In this document: piece after piece, positions 17,293-26,970 of the stretch
Layout of the letters: every line of letters starts with the position of its first letter
How positions within the stretch are numbered: the first letter of the stretch is position 1
Assembly: GCA_902560225.1 (NCBI GenBank)
Contig: CACEKT010000003.1
Location: 1-64,000 of the forward strand
Length of the DNA stretch: 64,000 nucleotides
Reading direction: 5' to 3'
Source: an uncultured Pelagibacteraceae bacterium
GTDB lineage: Bacteria; Pseudomonadota; Alphaproteobacteria; Pelagibacterales; Pelagibacteraceae
Made by a program: the position numbers and the translations under genes
The notes under the pieces: model-generated
Told to the model about the DNA's origin: nothing
The model's input: the letters and a program-made list of their open reading frames with translations, nothing else
Database searches by the model: none

Positions 17293-18387
17293 ATGATTGA
17301 AAATATTAAAATCTTACCAAACAGTCTGAGCGTAAAGTTCAAGAATAAACATCAGGAAAATTTTCCCAATATATGGTTAAGAGATCATGCTAAAGATGAG
17401 GAAAATTGGGATAAAAGAAGCCACCAAAGAAAAACTTATACAGCATCTTTGGATATTGGAATTCAAATTAAACAAGCAAAAATTAAAAATGATGGAAGTC
17501 ATTTAGAAATTTTATGGTCAGATATGGAAAATGTCGTCAAATATTCTTCAGAATATCTTTTTAAAAATATATTAAACAAAAAAAATAATAATCATAATTT
17601 AGAGCTTTGGAAAAAAAAAGATATTAAAGAAGATATATATTTTAACTTTAAAGATATTTTAGATGATGAAGGATTTAAAACTTTTTTAAAAAAATTATAT
17701 AGTCTTGGTTTTTGTGTAATCACTAATTGTGATACTAATTTAAAAACTGTTGAGATTTTAGCAAAAAAGATTGGCTATGTTAGGCAATCTATTTTTGGTG
17801 GACTTTGGGAATTTGAGTCAAATGAAGATATGGCTGATAGTGCTTATACTCAAGAAGAACTCAGGCCACATACAGACTCCACATACAGCATTGATGCACC
17901 AGGTTTACAATTGTTATTATGTTGTGATTATAAAGCTAAAGGTGGCGAGTCTATAATGGTGGATGGCTTTAATATAGCTAAAGTTATAAAAAATGATGAT
18001 AAAAATTTATTTGATCTAATGTCAAGAATTGAGGTACCTGGGAAATATGTTGGTGATGGAGTAATGCTTGAAGCTAAAAGACCTATTTTCAGGTTAGATA
18101 ACGAACAATTAATTCAAGTAAGTTTTAATAATTATGACCGAACAGAATTTAGAATGGATGAATCACTTACAGTCAAATTTTATGAAGCAATCAAGAAATT
18201 TGATAATTTGGCAAATTCAAAAGAATTTCAATGGAGACATATCTTAAAACCAGGAGAATTATTAATTTTTAATAATTGGAGAATTTTGCATGGAAGAGGA
18301 TCTTTTAAAGGTAAAAGAAAAATGGCTGGTTGTTACATTAATATGGAAGATTTTAGTAGCAGATGTAAGACTATTGGTTTGAATTAA
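17293..18387 (+). CDS. Gamma-butyrobetaine hydroxylase-like 2-oxoglutarate/Fe(II) oxygenase
   Basis: A 364-residue protein with the two-part build of GBBH/TMLH enzymes: an N-terminal DUF971-like domain (PNIWLRDHAKDEENWDKRSHQRK) and a TauD-type double-stranded beta-helix with the iron ligands in RPHTDSTYSIDAPGLQLL and ILHGRGSF, plus the 2-oxoglutarate arginine region following. Such enzymes hydroxylate gamma-butyrobetaine to carnitine or trimethyllysine, and marine relatives may act on other quaternary amines. The substrate here cannot be assigned. It starts 32 bp after E2. Confidence 0.85.
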   Translation: MIENIKILPNSLSVKFKNKHQENFPNIWLRDHAKDEENWDKRSHQRKTYTASLDIGIQIKQAKIKNDGSHLEILWSDMENVVKYSSEYLFKNILNKKNNNHNLELWKKKDIKEDIYFNFKDILDDEGFKTFLKKLYSLGFCVITNCDTNLKTVEILAKKIGYVRQSIFGGLWEFESNEDMADSAYTQEELRPHTDSTYSIDAPGLQLLLCCDYKAKGGESIMVDGFNIAKVIKNDDKNLFDLMSRIEVPGKYVGDGVMLEAKRPIFRLDNEQLIQVSFNNYDRTEFRMDESLTVKFYEAIKKFDNLANSKEFQWRHILKPGELLIFNNWRILHGRGSFKGKRKMAGCYINMEDFSSRCKTIGLN

Positions 18388-18409
18388 GAATTTCTAATTT
18401 TAAAATATT

Positions 18410-19309
18410 ATGACAAAATCATTTTCTATATTCTGTGCTTTAGTAACAACTTTTATCTGGGGTACCGCTTTTATTGCCCAAGACACAGGTATGGACAATA
18501 TAGGTCCATTAACTTTTAATGCAGCTCGCTTTTTTATTGGGTTTATTACAATATTGCCAGTAGCATTTATTTTTGAAAGAAAAAAAATATTCCAACAAAT
18601 TGATTTAGATAGAAAGAAATTTTTTAAATATTTAATTTTTATGGGGTTTTCTTTGTTTCTAGGAACATCACTGCAACAAGCTTCTCTACAGTATACAAAC
18701 GTTGCAAATGCTGCATTTTTTACAGTTTTTTATGTACCATTAGTTCCAATTTTATTATTTTTTATTTATTCTCAAAAAGTTCATTGGAGCATTTGGCCTT
18801 CAATTGGTCTTTGTATATATGGCGTTTATCTTTTAAGTAATTTTTCAGACTCAGAAGTAATGAAGGGTGATGCACTAGTAATTTTATGTTCGTTATTCTG
18901 GGCATTCCATATAATTTTTGCAGGCAAATTTATGGAAATATTTGATATCCCTATTTTTTATGCTGCATTGCAAGGACTTTTTGTTGCATCATTATCATTT
19001 ATATTCGCTTACATTTTTGAAGATATAGTTTTTTCTAATATTTTATTAGAGAGTTCCTCAATTATTTATGCAGGAGTTTTATCAGGAGGTATTGCATTTA
19101 CACTTCAAATGTTTGCACAAAAAAATATTGAAGAGGCTCCAGCAGCAATTATTTATTCTCTCGAAGGAGTCTTTGCAGTTGTTGCAGCCTGGATAATTTT
19201 AGATCAAGTATTAAACACAAATAATATTATGGGATGTGTTTTAATATTGATAGCAGTTATTTTTTCTCAAATAGTTCCAGACATAAAGAAAATTAAGAGT
19301 AGATTATAA
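18410..19309 (+). CDS. EamA/DMT-family inner-membrane transporter
   Basis: A 299-residue protein of about ten hydrophobic helices in two EamA repeats: FSIFCALVTTFIWGTAFIAQD begins the first, and GDALVILCSLFWAFHIIFAGK the second. The ending YSLEGVFAVVAAWIILDQ is the common DMT motif near helices 9-10. It probably exports or exchanges metabolites such as amino acids; the substrate is unknown. The 3' end overlaps uppP on the other strand by 17 bp. Confidence 0.87.
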   Translation: MTKSFSIFCALVTTFIWGTAFIAQDTGMDNIGPLTFNAARFFIGFITILPVAFIFERKKIFQQIDLDRKKFFKYLIFMGFSLFLGTSLQQASLQYTNVANAAFFTVFYVPLVPILLFFIYSQKVHWSIWPSIGLCIYGVYLLSNFSDSEVMKGDALVILCSLFWAFHIIFAGKFMEIFDIPIFYAALQGLFVASLSFIFAYIFEDIVFSNILLESSSIIYAGVLSGGIAFTLQMFAQKNIEEAPAAIIYSLEGVFAVVAAWIILDQVLNTNNIMGCVLILIAVIFSQIVPDIKKIKSRL

Positions 19310-20060
19310 AAAATAAAATTAATGCGATAATAATTCTATAAATTACAAAAGCATTCATTGAAAATTTATTAATATAAATTAAAAAAAATTTAACAGTTAT
19401 AAATGAAAAAATAAAAGAACCCAAAATAGCAATAATTATTAAGTAATTTAAATCAACAGGTTGATTGAGTAAATCTTTTAACCCAATGAAGCTCGCACCA
19501 GCTAGTGCAGGTATTGAGAGTAAAAATGATATTTTGCTTGAGTCTAATCTATTAAATTTTAAAATTCTTGCCGCAGTAATAGTTATGCCTGCTCTACTCA
19601 CACCTGGAACAAGTGAAAGTATTTGAAAGATACTTATAAAAAAAATAGTTTGAAAATTTAAATTTGTAGAAATTTTTTTATCAAATCGATTTTTGTCAGC
19701 AATATATAATAGAATTCCAAATATTAATGTCGACCAAGCAATTATTTTAATATTTCTTAAACTATAAATTATACCTGTTGAATATAAAATATATCCCACA
19801 ACAAATAAAGGAATTGACCCTAAAATAATCAAGCTTAAAATTCTTTTATTATTTTTAATATCTAACAATTCCTCACGAAAAAAGTAAATTATTGCAAATA
19901 AAGATCCTAAATGAAGACTAATATCTATTATTAAAGAGTTAGATTTAAATTCATACAAACTTGAAACTAATATTAAATGTGCAGAGGAGCTTATTGGTAA
20001 AAATTCTGATACCCCCTGAATTACTGAAAGAATTATAACTTCTATAATATTTTGAAACAT
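19293..20060 (-). CDS. uppP: Undecaprenyl-diphosphatase UppP (BacA)
   Basis: This 255-residue membrane protein carries both UppP active-site signatures: QGVSEFLPISSSAHL near the N-terminus and LVPGVSRAGITITAARIL in the second half, within seven to eight helices. It dephosphorylates undecaprenyl diphosphate so that the lipid carrier can be reused for peptidoglycan and surface glycan. It is monocistronic here, convergent with the EamA transporter, and its start faces gltD across a 183-bp divergent region in which I see no convincing riboswitch. Confidence 0.95.
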   Translation of the reverse strand: MFQNIIEVIILSVIQGVSEFLPISSSAHLILVSSLYEFKSNSLIIDISLHLGSLFAIIYFFREELLDIKNNKRILSLIILGSIPLFVVGYILYSTGIIYSLRNIKIIAWSTLIFGILLYIADKNRFDKKISTNLNFQTIFFISIFQILSLVPGVSRAGITITAARILKFNRLDSSKISFLLSIPALAGASFIGLKDLLNQPVDLNYLIIIAILGSFIFSFITVKFFLIYINKFSMNAFVIYRIIIALILFFIIYS

Positions 20061-20243
20061 CTAGTCTTCGTAGCTTAAAAAATATTCATTTAAAACAATT
20101 CGATTTTAACATATTAGCTATGCAAGTTTTGAAAAAACCATATAAAACTGATAATTAAATAATTTTAGGTAAGTATTATTGACCTTGTTGTGCTTTATAT
20201 ATTGAAAAACTTAATATATATTTAATAAATATAAGGGTAAATC

Positions 20244-21683
20244 ATGTCAGATAAAATGCTAAAATTTGTAAATATAGGTCAGCAAAACCCACCTAAAAGA
20301 GAGATATTAGACAGAAAAGATGATTTTAATGAGATTTATAATGATTTTATTAAAGAAAAAGCTGAAGAACAGTCTAGTAGATGCTCACAATGTGGAGTTC
20401 CATTCTGCCAAGTTCATTGCCCTTTAAGTAATAATATTCCTGATTGGCTAAAATTAACAGCTGAAGGAAGATTAAAAGAGGCATACGAGCTATCTCAAAG
20501 CACTAACAATATGCCAGAAGTATGTGGACGGATTTGCCCACAAGATAGACTATGTGAAGGAAATTGTGTTATTGAACAATCTGGACACGGAACGGTAACT
20601 ATTGGTTCCGTTGAAAAATATATTACTGATACTGCCTGGAAAGAAGGCTGGGTTAAACCAATAAAAGTTAAAAGCGAAAAAAGTCAGAGTGTAGGAATCA
20701 TAGGTGCTGGCCCTGCAGGTTTGGCAGCAGCTGAAGAGTTACGTAAAGTTGGATATCAAATTACAATATATGACCGTTATGATAGATCAGGTGGATTATT
20801 AATTTATGGTATCCCTAATTTTAAATTAGAAAAATTTGTAGTTGAAAGAAGAACCAAACTCTTGGAAGATGGAGGTATTAAATTTGTTCAAAATTTTGAA
20901 GTAGGTAAAGATGCTTCTTTGGACCAATTAAGAGAAAGGCATGATGCAATTTTAATTGCTACAGGAGTTTATAAGGCTCGTGAAATTGATTTACCTGGAA
21001 AAGATTTAGCAAATATCTTTCCTGCTATGGATTTTTTGACTGCGTCAAATAAAAAAGGTCTAGGAGATAAGGTAGAATTATTTGAAAATGGAACTTTAAA
21101 CGCGGAAGGAAAAGATATTGTTGTTATAGGTGGGGGAGATACAGCAATGGATTGTGTTAGAACTTCTATAAGACAGAATGCTAAATCAGTAAAATGTTTA
21201 TACAGAAGAGACAAACAAAACATGCCAGGATCTGCACGTGAAGTTGCAAATGCTGAAGAAGAAGGAGTTGAATTTGTATGGTTATCAAGTCCTAAAGAAT
21301 TTGTCGGAAAAAATAAAGTTGAAAGTTTAATTGTAGATAAAATTAAACTAGGTGATCCCGATGATAGTGGAAGAAGAAAACCTGAAGTTCAAGATAATTC
21401 AGAATTTAATATTAAAGCAGATATTGTTATAAAAGCACTAGGATTTGACCCTGAGAATTTACCAAATTTATTTAACTCTAAAAATTTACAAGTAACAAAG
21501 TGGGGTACCTTAAAGGTAGACTTTGATACAATGGAAAGTAATATTCCTGGTGTGTTTGCTGCTGGCGATATAGTTAGGGGAGCTTCATTAGTAGTATGGG
21601 CAATCAGAGATGGAAGAGACGTAGCAAATTCCATTAGAAAATTTTTAGAAAAGAATGTCTCTAAATCAGTAAAAGTAGCATAA
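20244..21683 (+). CDS. gltD: Glutamate synthase (NADPH) small subunit
   Basis: At 479 residues this has the full GltD layout: an N-terminal 4Fe-4S helical domain with CSQCGVPFCQVHCP and CGRICPQDRLCEGNC, an FAD site GIIGAGPAGLAAAEELR, and an NADPH site VVIGGGDTAMDCVRTSIR, ending AAGDIVRGASLVVWAIRDGRD. It passes NADPH electrons to GltB. The ATG follows an AAGGG ribosome site. Its stop overlaps the gltB start (TAATG), so the subunits are translationally coupled. The order gltD-gltB is the reverse of E. coli gltBD. Confidence 0.97.
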   Translation: MSDKMLKFVNIGQQNPPKREILDRKDDFNEIYNDFIKEKAEEQSSRCSQCGVPFCQVHCPLSNNIPDWLKLTAEGRLKEAYELSQSTNNMPEVCGRICPQDRLCEGNCVIEQSGHGTVTIGSVEKYITDTAWKEGWVKPIKVKSEKSQSVGIIGAGPAGLAAAEELRKVGYQITIYDRYDRSGGLLIYGIPNFKLEKFVVERRTKLLEDGGIKFVQNFEVGKDASLDQLRERHDAILIATGVYKAREIDLPGKDLANIFPAMDFLTASNKKGLGDKVELFENGTLNAEGKDIVVIGGGDTAMDCVRTSIRQNAKSVKCLYRRDKQNMPGSAREVANAEEEGVEFVWLSSPKEFVGKNKVESLIVDKIKLGDPDDSGRRKPEVQDNSEFNIKADIVIKALGFDPENLPNLFNSKNLQVTKWGTLKVDFDTMESNIPGVFAAGDIVRGASLVVWAIRDGRDVANSIRKFLEKNVSKSVKVA

Positions 21684-24600
21684 TGAAAAATTATTTAAAA
21701 AATTTAAAAATTTTAAAGGATGGAAATGTTTATTCTAAAAACATGGAACATGATGCTTGTGGTGTTGGCCTTATAGCTTCAACTGAAGGTAAAAAGTCAA
21801 GGAGAGTAGTGGAATATGGAATAAATGCACTAAAGGCTGTTTTTCACAGGGGTGCAGTTGATGCTGATGGCAAAACTGGAGATGGAGCTGGTATCCACCT
21901 AGAAATACCATCTGATTTTTTTGCTGAAAAAATTGAATTAACAGGACACAAGCATGATGGTTCTGAAATATGCGTTGGAATGATTTTTTTACCAAGAAAT
22001 GATTATGAAGCTCAAGAAAATGCAAGAACAATAGTAGAGAGTGAACTTACTAAGAGTAATTTTAATATATACGGTTGGAGACAAGTACCTGTTAACCCAA
22101 AAGTTTTAGGAGAGAAAGCTAACTTTACAAGACCAGAAATTACCCAGGTATTATTTAAACATAATGATAAGAGTTTAAAAGAGAAAAATCTTGAGCGTAA
22201 GCTTTATGAGTCAAGAAGGAAAATAGAAAAAGAAGCAATCAAAAATGCTTTAGATGGATTTTATATTTGTTCACTTAGTTCAAAATCTATTATTTACAAA
22301 GGAATGTTTTTAGCTGAATCTATTTCAGAGTTTTACATAGACTTAAAAGATGAAAGATTTATATCACGTTATGCAATATTTCATCAAAGATTTTCTACCA
22401 ATACTGCTCCAAGTTGGGATCTTGCTCAACCTTTTAGAGCCATTGCTCATAATGGAGAAATAAATACTTTAAAAGGAAATTATAATTGGATGAAAGTTCA
22501 TGAGCAAGAAATGGCCAGTACTAATTTTGATAATATTGAAAATTTAAGACCAGTAATTCCCACAGGATCTTCTGATTCAGCAGCTCTAGATAGTGTTTTT
22601 GAGTTATTGAATGTTTCTGGTCAGCCAGCACCCCTTGCTAAATTAATGTTAGTTCCAGATGCATGGTCTAAGAAAAGTAAAACACTTTCGAAAGATCATA
22701 GAAAATTATTTAATTTTTTGAATAGCACAATGGAACCTTGGGATGGTCCAGCAGCTATAGCTGGAACAGACAATGAGTGGGTGATAGCTGCCACAGATAG
22801 AAATGGTCTTCGTCCAATGAGATTCACAATTACCAAAGATAAAATTCTTTGTGCTGGATCAGAAACTGGAATGGTAGAGTTAAATGAAAAAAAGATAGTT
22901 ACTAAGGGTAGGCTTGGACCTGGAGAAATAATTGGTGTAAGGATAGAAAAAGGAAAAGTATTTACCAATAGTCAAATTAAAGACTATCTAGCGAAGGAAT
23001 ATAAACATTTTAATAATCAAATTGTTGAATTGGACAAAAAACTTTTTATCAAAAATGAAAAACCTTTTTTTTCTGGTGAAGAACTTAGAAAAAGACAACA
23101 TTCATTTGGTTATAGTCTTGAAGATTTAGAGCTTATTCTTCATCCAATGGCTGAAGATGCAAAAGAAGCAACAGGATCAATGGGAGATGATACCCCTTTA
23201 GCAGTACTATCAGACAAATATAGGCCACTTTATCATTTTTTTAGGCAAAATTTTAGCCAGGTAACCAACCCTCCAATCGACTCATTAAGAGAAAACAAAG
23301 TTATGAGTTTAAAAACAAGATTTGGAAATCTTGGAAATATTCTTGATTTTACAAATTTAACTGAAGAAAATATTTATGTTCTAGATAGTCCTATTTTATC
23401 AAATTCACAATTAGGAAAATTTATAAACTTTTTTGGAAATAATTCTATTACAATTGATTGTACATTTGATAAGCAAGAAACACTTGAGAATGCAATTAAG
23501 AGAATTCAAAATGAGTCAGAAATTTCTGTCAGAAAAGGATTAACTCATCTAATTCTAAGCGATAAAGGTGTTGCTGAAAATCGGTTGGCAATTCCAATGC
23601 TGTTGAGTGTTGGAGCGATAAATACTCATCTTATTAAAAATAAATTAAGAGGATATGCATCTATCAATGCCCAAACAGGCGAAGCATTAGATACTCACTC
23701 ATTTGCAACTCTTATTGGCTCTGGAGCAACTACAGTTAACCCTTATTTAGCATTAGACAGTTTATATCAAAGATTTGAAAAAAAATTATTTGGTAAATTT
23801 GCTTATGATGAATGCGTAGAAAGATTCATTCAATCAGTAAATTACGGCCTTTTAAAAATAATGTCAAAGATGGGAATTTCAGTTTTAAGCTCATATAGAG
23901 GTGGATGTAATTTTGAGACTGTTGGTTTAAGTAGAACGGTTGCATCAGAATATTTTCCAGGTGTCTTATCTAAAATCTCAGGAATAGGATTAAATGGAAT
24001 TGAAAAAAAATTAAGAATTATTCATAAAGAAGCATTTGATCAAAATAGTTCAGTCTTGCCTATTGGTGGATTATATAGATATAGGAAAAATGGAGAAACT
24101 CATCAATACCAAGGCAAGTTAATGCATATGTTACAAAGTTCTGTTGGATCAAACTCTTATGAGGGATATAAAAAATATGTTGACGGAATTTATAATTTAC
24201 CACCAATAAATTTAAGAGATCTTATTGGTTTTAGACAAAGAAATTTAAATGCTCCTATAGCTCTTTCTGAAGTTGAGCCCATTGAAAATATTTTAAAAAG
24301 ATTTGGAAGTGGTAGTATGTCTCATGGTGCTTTGTCTAAAGAGGCTCATGAAACTTTAGCAATTGGAATGAACAGAATTAAAGGAGCCTCTTGTAGTGGA
24401 GAAGGGGGAGAGGATGAAAAAAGATTTACCAAAATGGATAATGGAGACAGCGCAAACTCTAGAGTAAAACAAATTGCATCAGCAAGATTTGGAGTAACAA
24501 TTAATTATTTAAATAATTGTAATGAAATAGAAATTAAAATAGCTCAGGGAGCAAAGCCTGGTGAGGGAGGACAGTTACCTGGTTTTAAAGTTACAGATGA

Positions 24601-26188
24601 AATTGCTAGATTAAGACACTCAACACCTGGCGTAACATTAATATCTCCTCCTCCTCATCACGATATTTATTCAATCGAAGATTTAGCCCAATTAATTTAT
24701 GATCTTAAACAGATTAATCCTAAAGCAAGAGTTGGAGTAAAATTAGTTGCATCTTCAGGAATTGGAACAATTGCAGCTGGAGTCGCTAAGGCAAAAGCAG
24801 ATATAATTTTAATCTCAGGTCATAATGGTGGTACAGGAGCAACACCTCAAACTAGTGTTAAATATGTTGGTATTCCGTGGGAGATGGGCTTAACGGAAGC
24901 TAATCAAGTTTTAACATTAAATAATTTAAGACATACTGTAACTTTAAGAACTGATGGTGGTATTAAAACAGGAAGAGATATTGTTATAGCTGCAATGATG
25001 GGTGCAGAAGAGTACGGTGTTGCAACCACAGCTCTTGTAGCAATGGGCTGTATAATGGTTAGACAATGTCACTCAAACACTTGTCCCGTTGGAGTTTGTA
25101 CGCAAGATGAAGAATTGAGAAAAAAGTTTTCAGGTACACCTGACAAAGTAGTTAATTTATTTTCGTTTATTGCTCAAGAAGTTAGAGAAATTTTAGCTGA
25201 GATAGGTTTTAAATCTTTAAATGATATAATAGGTAGAACAGATTTATTGAGACAAGTAAGTAAAGCTTCTTCAAATTTAGATGACTTAGATCTAAATCCT
25301 CTTTTTGTTCAAGCTGATCCAGGAAATAATTTAAGGTATTGTGAAAAACAAGAAATTAATTTTGTTCCAGATACTTTAGACCAAGAAATAATTCCTGAAA
25401 TTAAAGATCAAATTGGTAAATTAAGAATTATAGATAAAGAGTTTATTATAAAAAATACTAATAGAACCGTTGGAACAAGAATTTCTCATTATTTGTATAA
25501 AGAATATGGAAATGAAAAATTAGATCATGATTTTTTAACCCTTGTATTTAAGGGTTCTGCTGGTCAATCATTCGGTGCTTTTGGAATAAAAGGTTTAAAA
25601 CTTGTTCTTAAAGGAGATGCTAATGATTATGTTGGAAAGGGTCTATCAGGCGCAACATTATCAATTAAGCTTCCAGATGAAAGTAATTTAATCTCCAATG
25701 AAAACACAATAATAGGAAATACGGTACTTTACGGAGCAACTTCAGGAAAACTTTTTGCAGCTGGTCAAGCTGGTGAAAGATTTGCAGTAAGAAATTCAGG
25801 AGCATTAGCTGTTATTGAGGGATGTGATTCAAATGCATGTGAATATATGACAGGTGGGGCAGTAGTAGTTCTTGGTGAGGTAGGTGATAATTTTGGTGCT
25901 GGTATGACAGGAGGAATGGCGTTTATTTATGATCTCAATAATGACTTTGAAAAGAAAGTTAATTCAGAGACAGTTGTATGGCAAACTCCCGAGACAAATT
26001 ATTGGAAAAATTTTTTAAAAGATTTAATAGAAGAACATTTTAAACAAACAAATTCTAATTTATCTAAAAATATTTTTGAAAACTTTGATAAAGAAGTTCT
26101 TAACTTTGTACAGGTTTGTCCAAAAGAAATGATTGATAAATTAGAAAATCCAATTTTCTTAAAATCTAAAATTAAAGACGCTAGCTAA
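21683..26188 (+). CDS. gltB: Glutamate synthase large subunit
   Basis: This 1501-residue protein has the GltB domain series: N-terminal class II glutamine amidotransferase (nucleophile cysteine in EHDACGVGLIAS after a short leader, with FHQRFSTNTAPSWDLAQPFR), central domain, FMN-binding synthase domain (GHNGGTGATPQTS, ALVAMGCIMVRQCHSNTCPVG with the 3Fe-4S cysteines) and the C-terminal beta-helix GXGXG domain. It makes two glutamate from glutamine and 2-oxoglutarate, the main ammonia-assimilation route with glutamine synthetase. The stop abuts the convergent hydrolase gene with a 4-bp overlap. Confidence 0.97.
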   Translation: MKNYLKNLKILKDGNVYSKNMEHDACGVGLIASTEGKKSRRVVEYGINALKAVFHRGAVDADGKTGDGAGIHLEIPSDFFAEKIELTGHKHDGSEICVGMIFLPRNDYEAQENARTIVESELTKSNFNIYGWRQVPVNPKVLGEKANFTRPEITQVLFKHNDKSLKEKNLERKLYESRRKIEKEAIKNALDGFYICSLSSKSIIYKGMFLAESISEFYIDLKDERFISRYAIFHQRFSTNTAPSWDLAQPFRAIAHNGEINTLKGNYNWMKVHEQEMASTNFDNIENLRPVIPTGSSDSAALDSVFELLNVSGQPAPLAKLMLVPDAWSKKSKTLSKDHRKLFNFLNSTMEPWDGPAAIAGTDNEWVIAATDRNGLRPMRFTITKDKILCAGSETGMVELNEKKIVTKGRLGPGEIIGVRIEKGKVFTNSQIKDYLAKEYKHFNNQIVELDKKLFIKNEKPFFSGEELRKRQHSFGYSLEDLELILHPMAEDAKEATGSMGDDTPLAVLSDKYRPLYHFFRQNFSQVTNPPIDSLRENKVMSLKTRFGNLGNILDFTNLTEENIYVLDSPILSNSQLGKFINFFGNNSITIDCTFDKQETLENAIKRIQNESEISVRKGLTHLILSDKGVAENRLAIPMLLSVGAINTHLIKNKLRGYASINAQTGEALDTHSFATLIGSGATTVNPYLALDSLYQRFEKKLFGKFAYDECVERFIQSVNYGLLKIMSKMGISVLSSYRGGCNFETVGLSRTVASEYFPGVLSKISGIGLNGIEKKLRIIHKEAFDQNSSVLPIGGLYRYRKNGETHQYQGKLMHMLQSSVGSNSYEGYKKYVDGIYNLPPINLRDLIGFRQRNLNAPIALSEVEPIENILKRFGSGSMSHGALSKEAHETLAIGMNRIKGASCSGEGGEDEKRFTKMDNGDSANSRVKQIASARFGVTINYLNNCNEIEIKIAQGAKPGEGGQLPGFKVTDEIARLRHSTPGVTLISPPPHHDIYSIEDLAQLIYDLKQINPKARVGVKLVASSGIGTIAAGVAKAKADIILISGHNGGTGATPQTSVKYVGIPWEMGLTEANQVLTLNNLRHTVTLRTDGGIKTGRDIVIAAMMGAEEYGVATTALVAMGCIMVRQCHSNTCPVGVCTQDEELRKKFSGTPDKVVNLFSFIAQEVREILAEIGFKSLNDIIGRTDLLRQVSKASSNLDDLDLNPLFVQADPGNNLRYCEKQEINFVPDTLDQEIIPEIKDQIGKLRIIDKEFIIKNTNRTVGTRISHYLYKEYGNEKLDHDFLTLVFKGSAGQSFGAFGIKGLKLVLKGDANDYVGKGLSGATLSIKLPDESNLISNENTIIGNTVLYGATSGKLFAAGQAGERFAVRNSGALAVIEGCDSNACEYMTGGAVVVLGEVGDNFGAGMTGGMAFIYDLNNDFEKKVNSETVVWQTPETNYWKNFLKDLIEEHFKQTNSNLSKNIFENFDKEVLNFVQVCPKEMIDKLENPIFLKSKIKDAS

Positions 26189-26928
26189 ATAATTAATTCA
26201 AGTTCCTTAATTATTTTTTTTTGTAATTTCTTATTAAATAAACTGTGGTCACCATTTTTAATTATTAAAAGTTTCTTTTTTGCATTTGTAAATATTTTAA
26301 GAACTCTTTTTGAATAAACTACTGGTACCGTATCATCCTTCTTACCATGTATCATTGTAACAGGAATTTTTAGGTTGATTTTTTTATGTAATATTTTGTT
26401 TTTTCTTCCATCTTTTATTAGTTGATATGTTATTGGGTATTCATATCCTCCATGATTAAGATTATAAACACCTTTTTTTATTGTTTCTGCCTTCATTTTT
26501 TTAGTAAATTTTTTCCACATTATCTTTTCTAAAAATTCTGGTGCTGAACCAATACCTAAAAAGCCTTTAATTTGATTTTGAAAATGTTTAAATTGATTAA
26601 GTGAAATCCAAGAACCCATACTGGATCCAATTAATATAAAATTTTTTTTTTTTACGACTTTTTTAATTAATTTTTGTGTTTCGTGAGTCCATTTACTTAT
26701 ATTTCCTTTAGTAAATTCTCCAGAAGATTTTCCATGACCAGAATATTCGACTGCTAAAAATCCAAGTTTATTTTTTTTTGCAAATTTTGAAAATACTTTA
26801 GGTTTTTCACCTTCAATATCTGACATAAAGCCATGAAGAAAAACTATATAGAGATTTTTAGCAGAATAATTAAATAAATATCTAATTTTTTTTGTTTTTG
26901 AGATTTTGTAATATTTCACGTTAGTCAT
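26185..26928 (-). CDS. Alpha/beta hydrolase (ABHD10-like serine esterase)
   Basis: A 247-residue single-domain alpha/beta hydrolase: oxyanion-hole strand VFLHGFMSD, VEYSGHGKSSG, nucleophile elbow IGSSMGSW with the serine, a likely acid in MIHGKKDDTVPV and the histidine in NGDHSLF. The pattern resembles ABHD10/YcjY-type esterases that remove acyl groups from esters or thioesters. The substrate is unknown. It is monocistronic, divergent from the GT4 gene with about 40 bp between starts. Confidence 0.82.
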   Translation of the reverse strand: MTNVKYYKISKTKKIRYLFNYSAKNLYIVFLHGFMSDIEGEKPKVFSKFAKKNKLGFLAVEYSGHGKSSGEFTKGNISKWTHETQKLIKKVVKKKNFILIGSSMGSWISLNQFKHFQNQIKGFLGIGSAPEFLEKIMWKKFTKKMKAETIKKGVYNLNHGGYEYPITYQLIKDGRKNKILHKKINLKIPVTMIHGKKDDTVPVVYSKRVLKIFTNAKKKLLIIKNGDHSLFNKKLQKKIIKELELII

Positions 26929-26970
26929 AATTATTTATAAGTTGGAAGTAATAATATATAATAATAACAC

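Noticed and set aside
22696-22968. Minus-strand ORFs inside gltB and gltD
   Set aside because: Antisense shadows of conserved coding sequence, no ribosome site or family.
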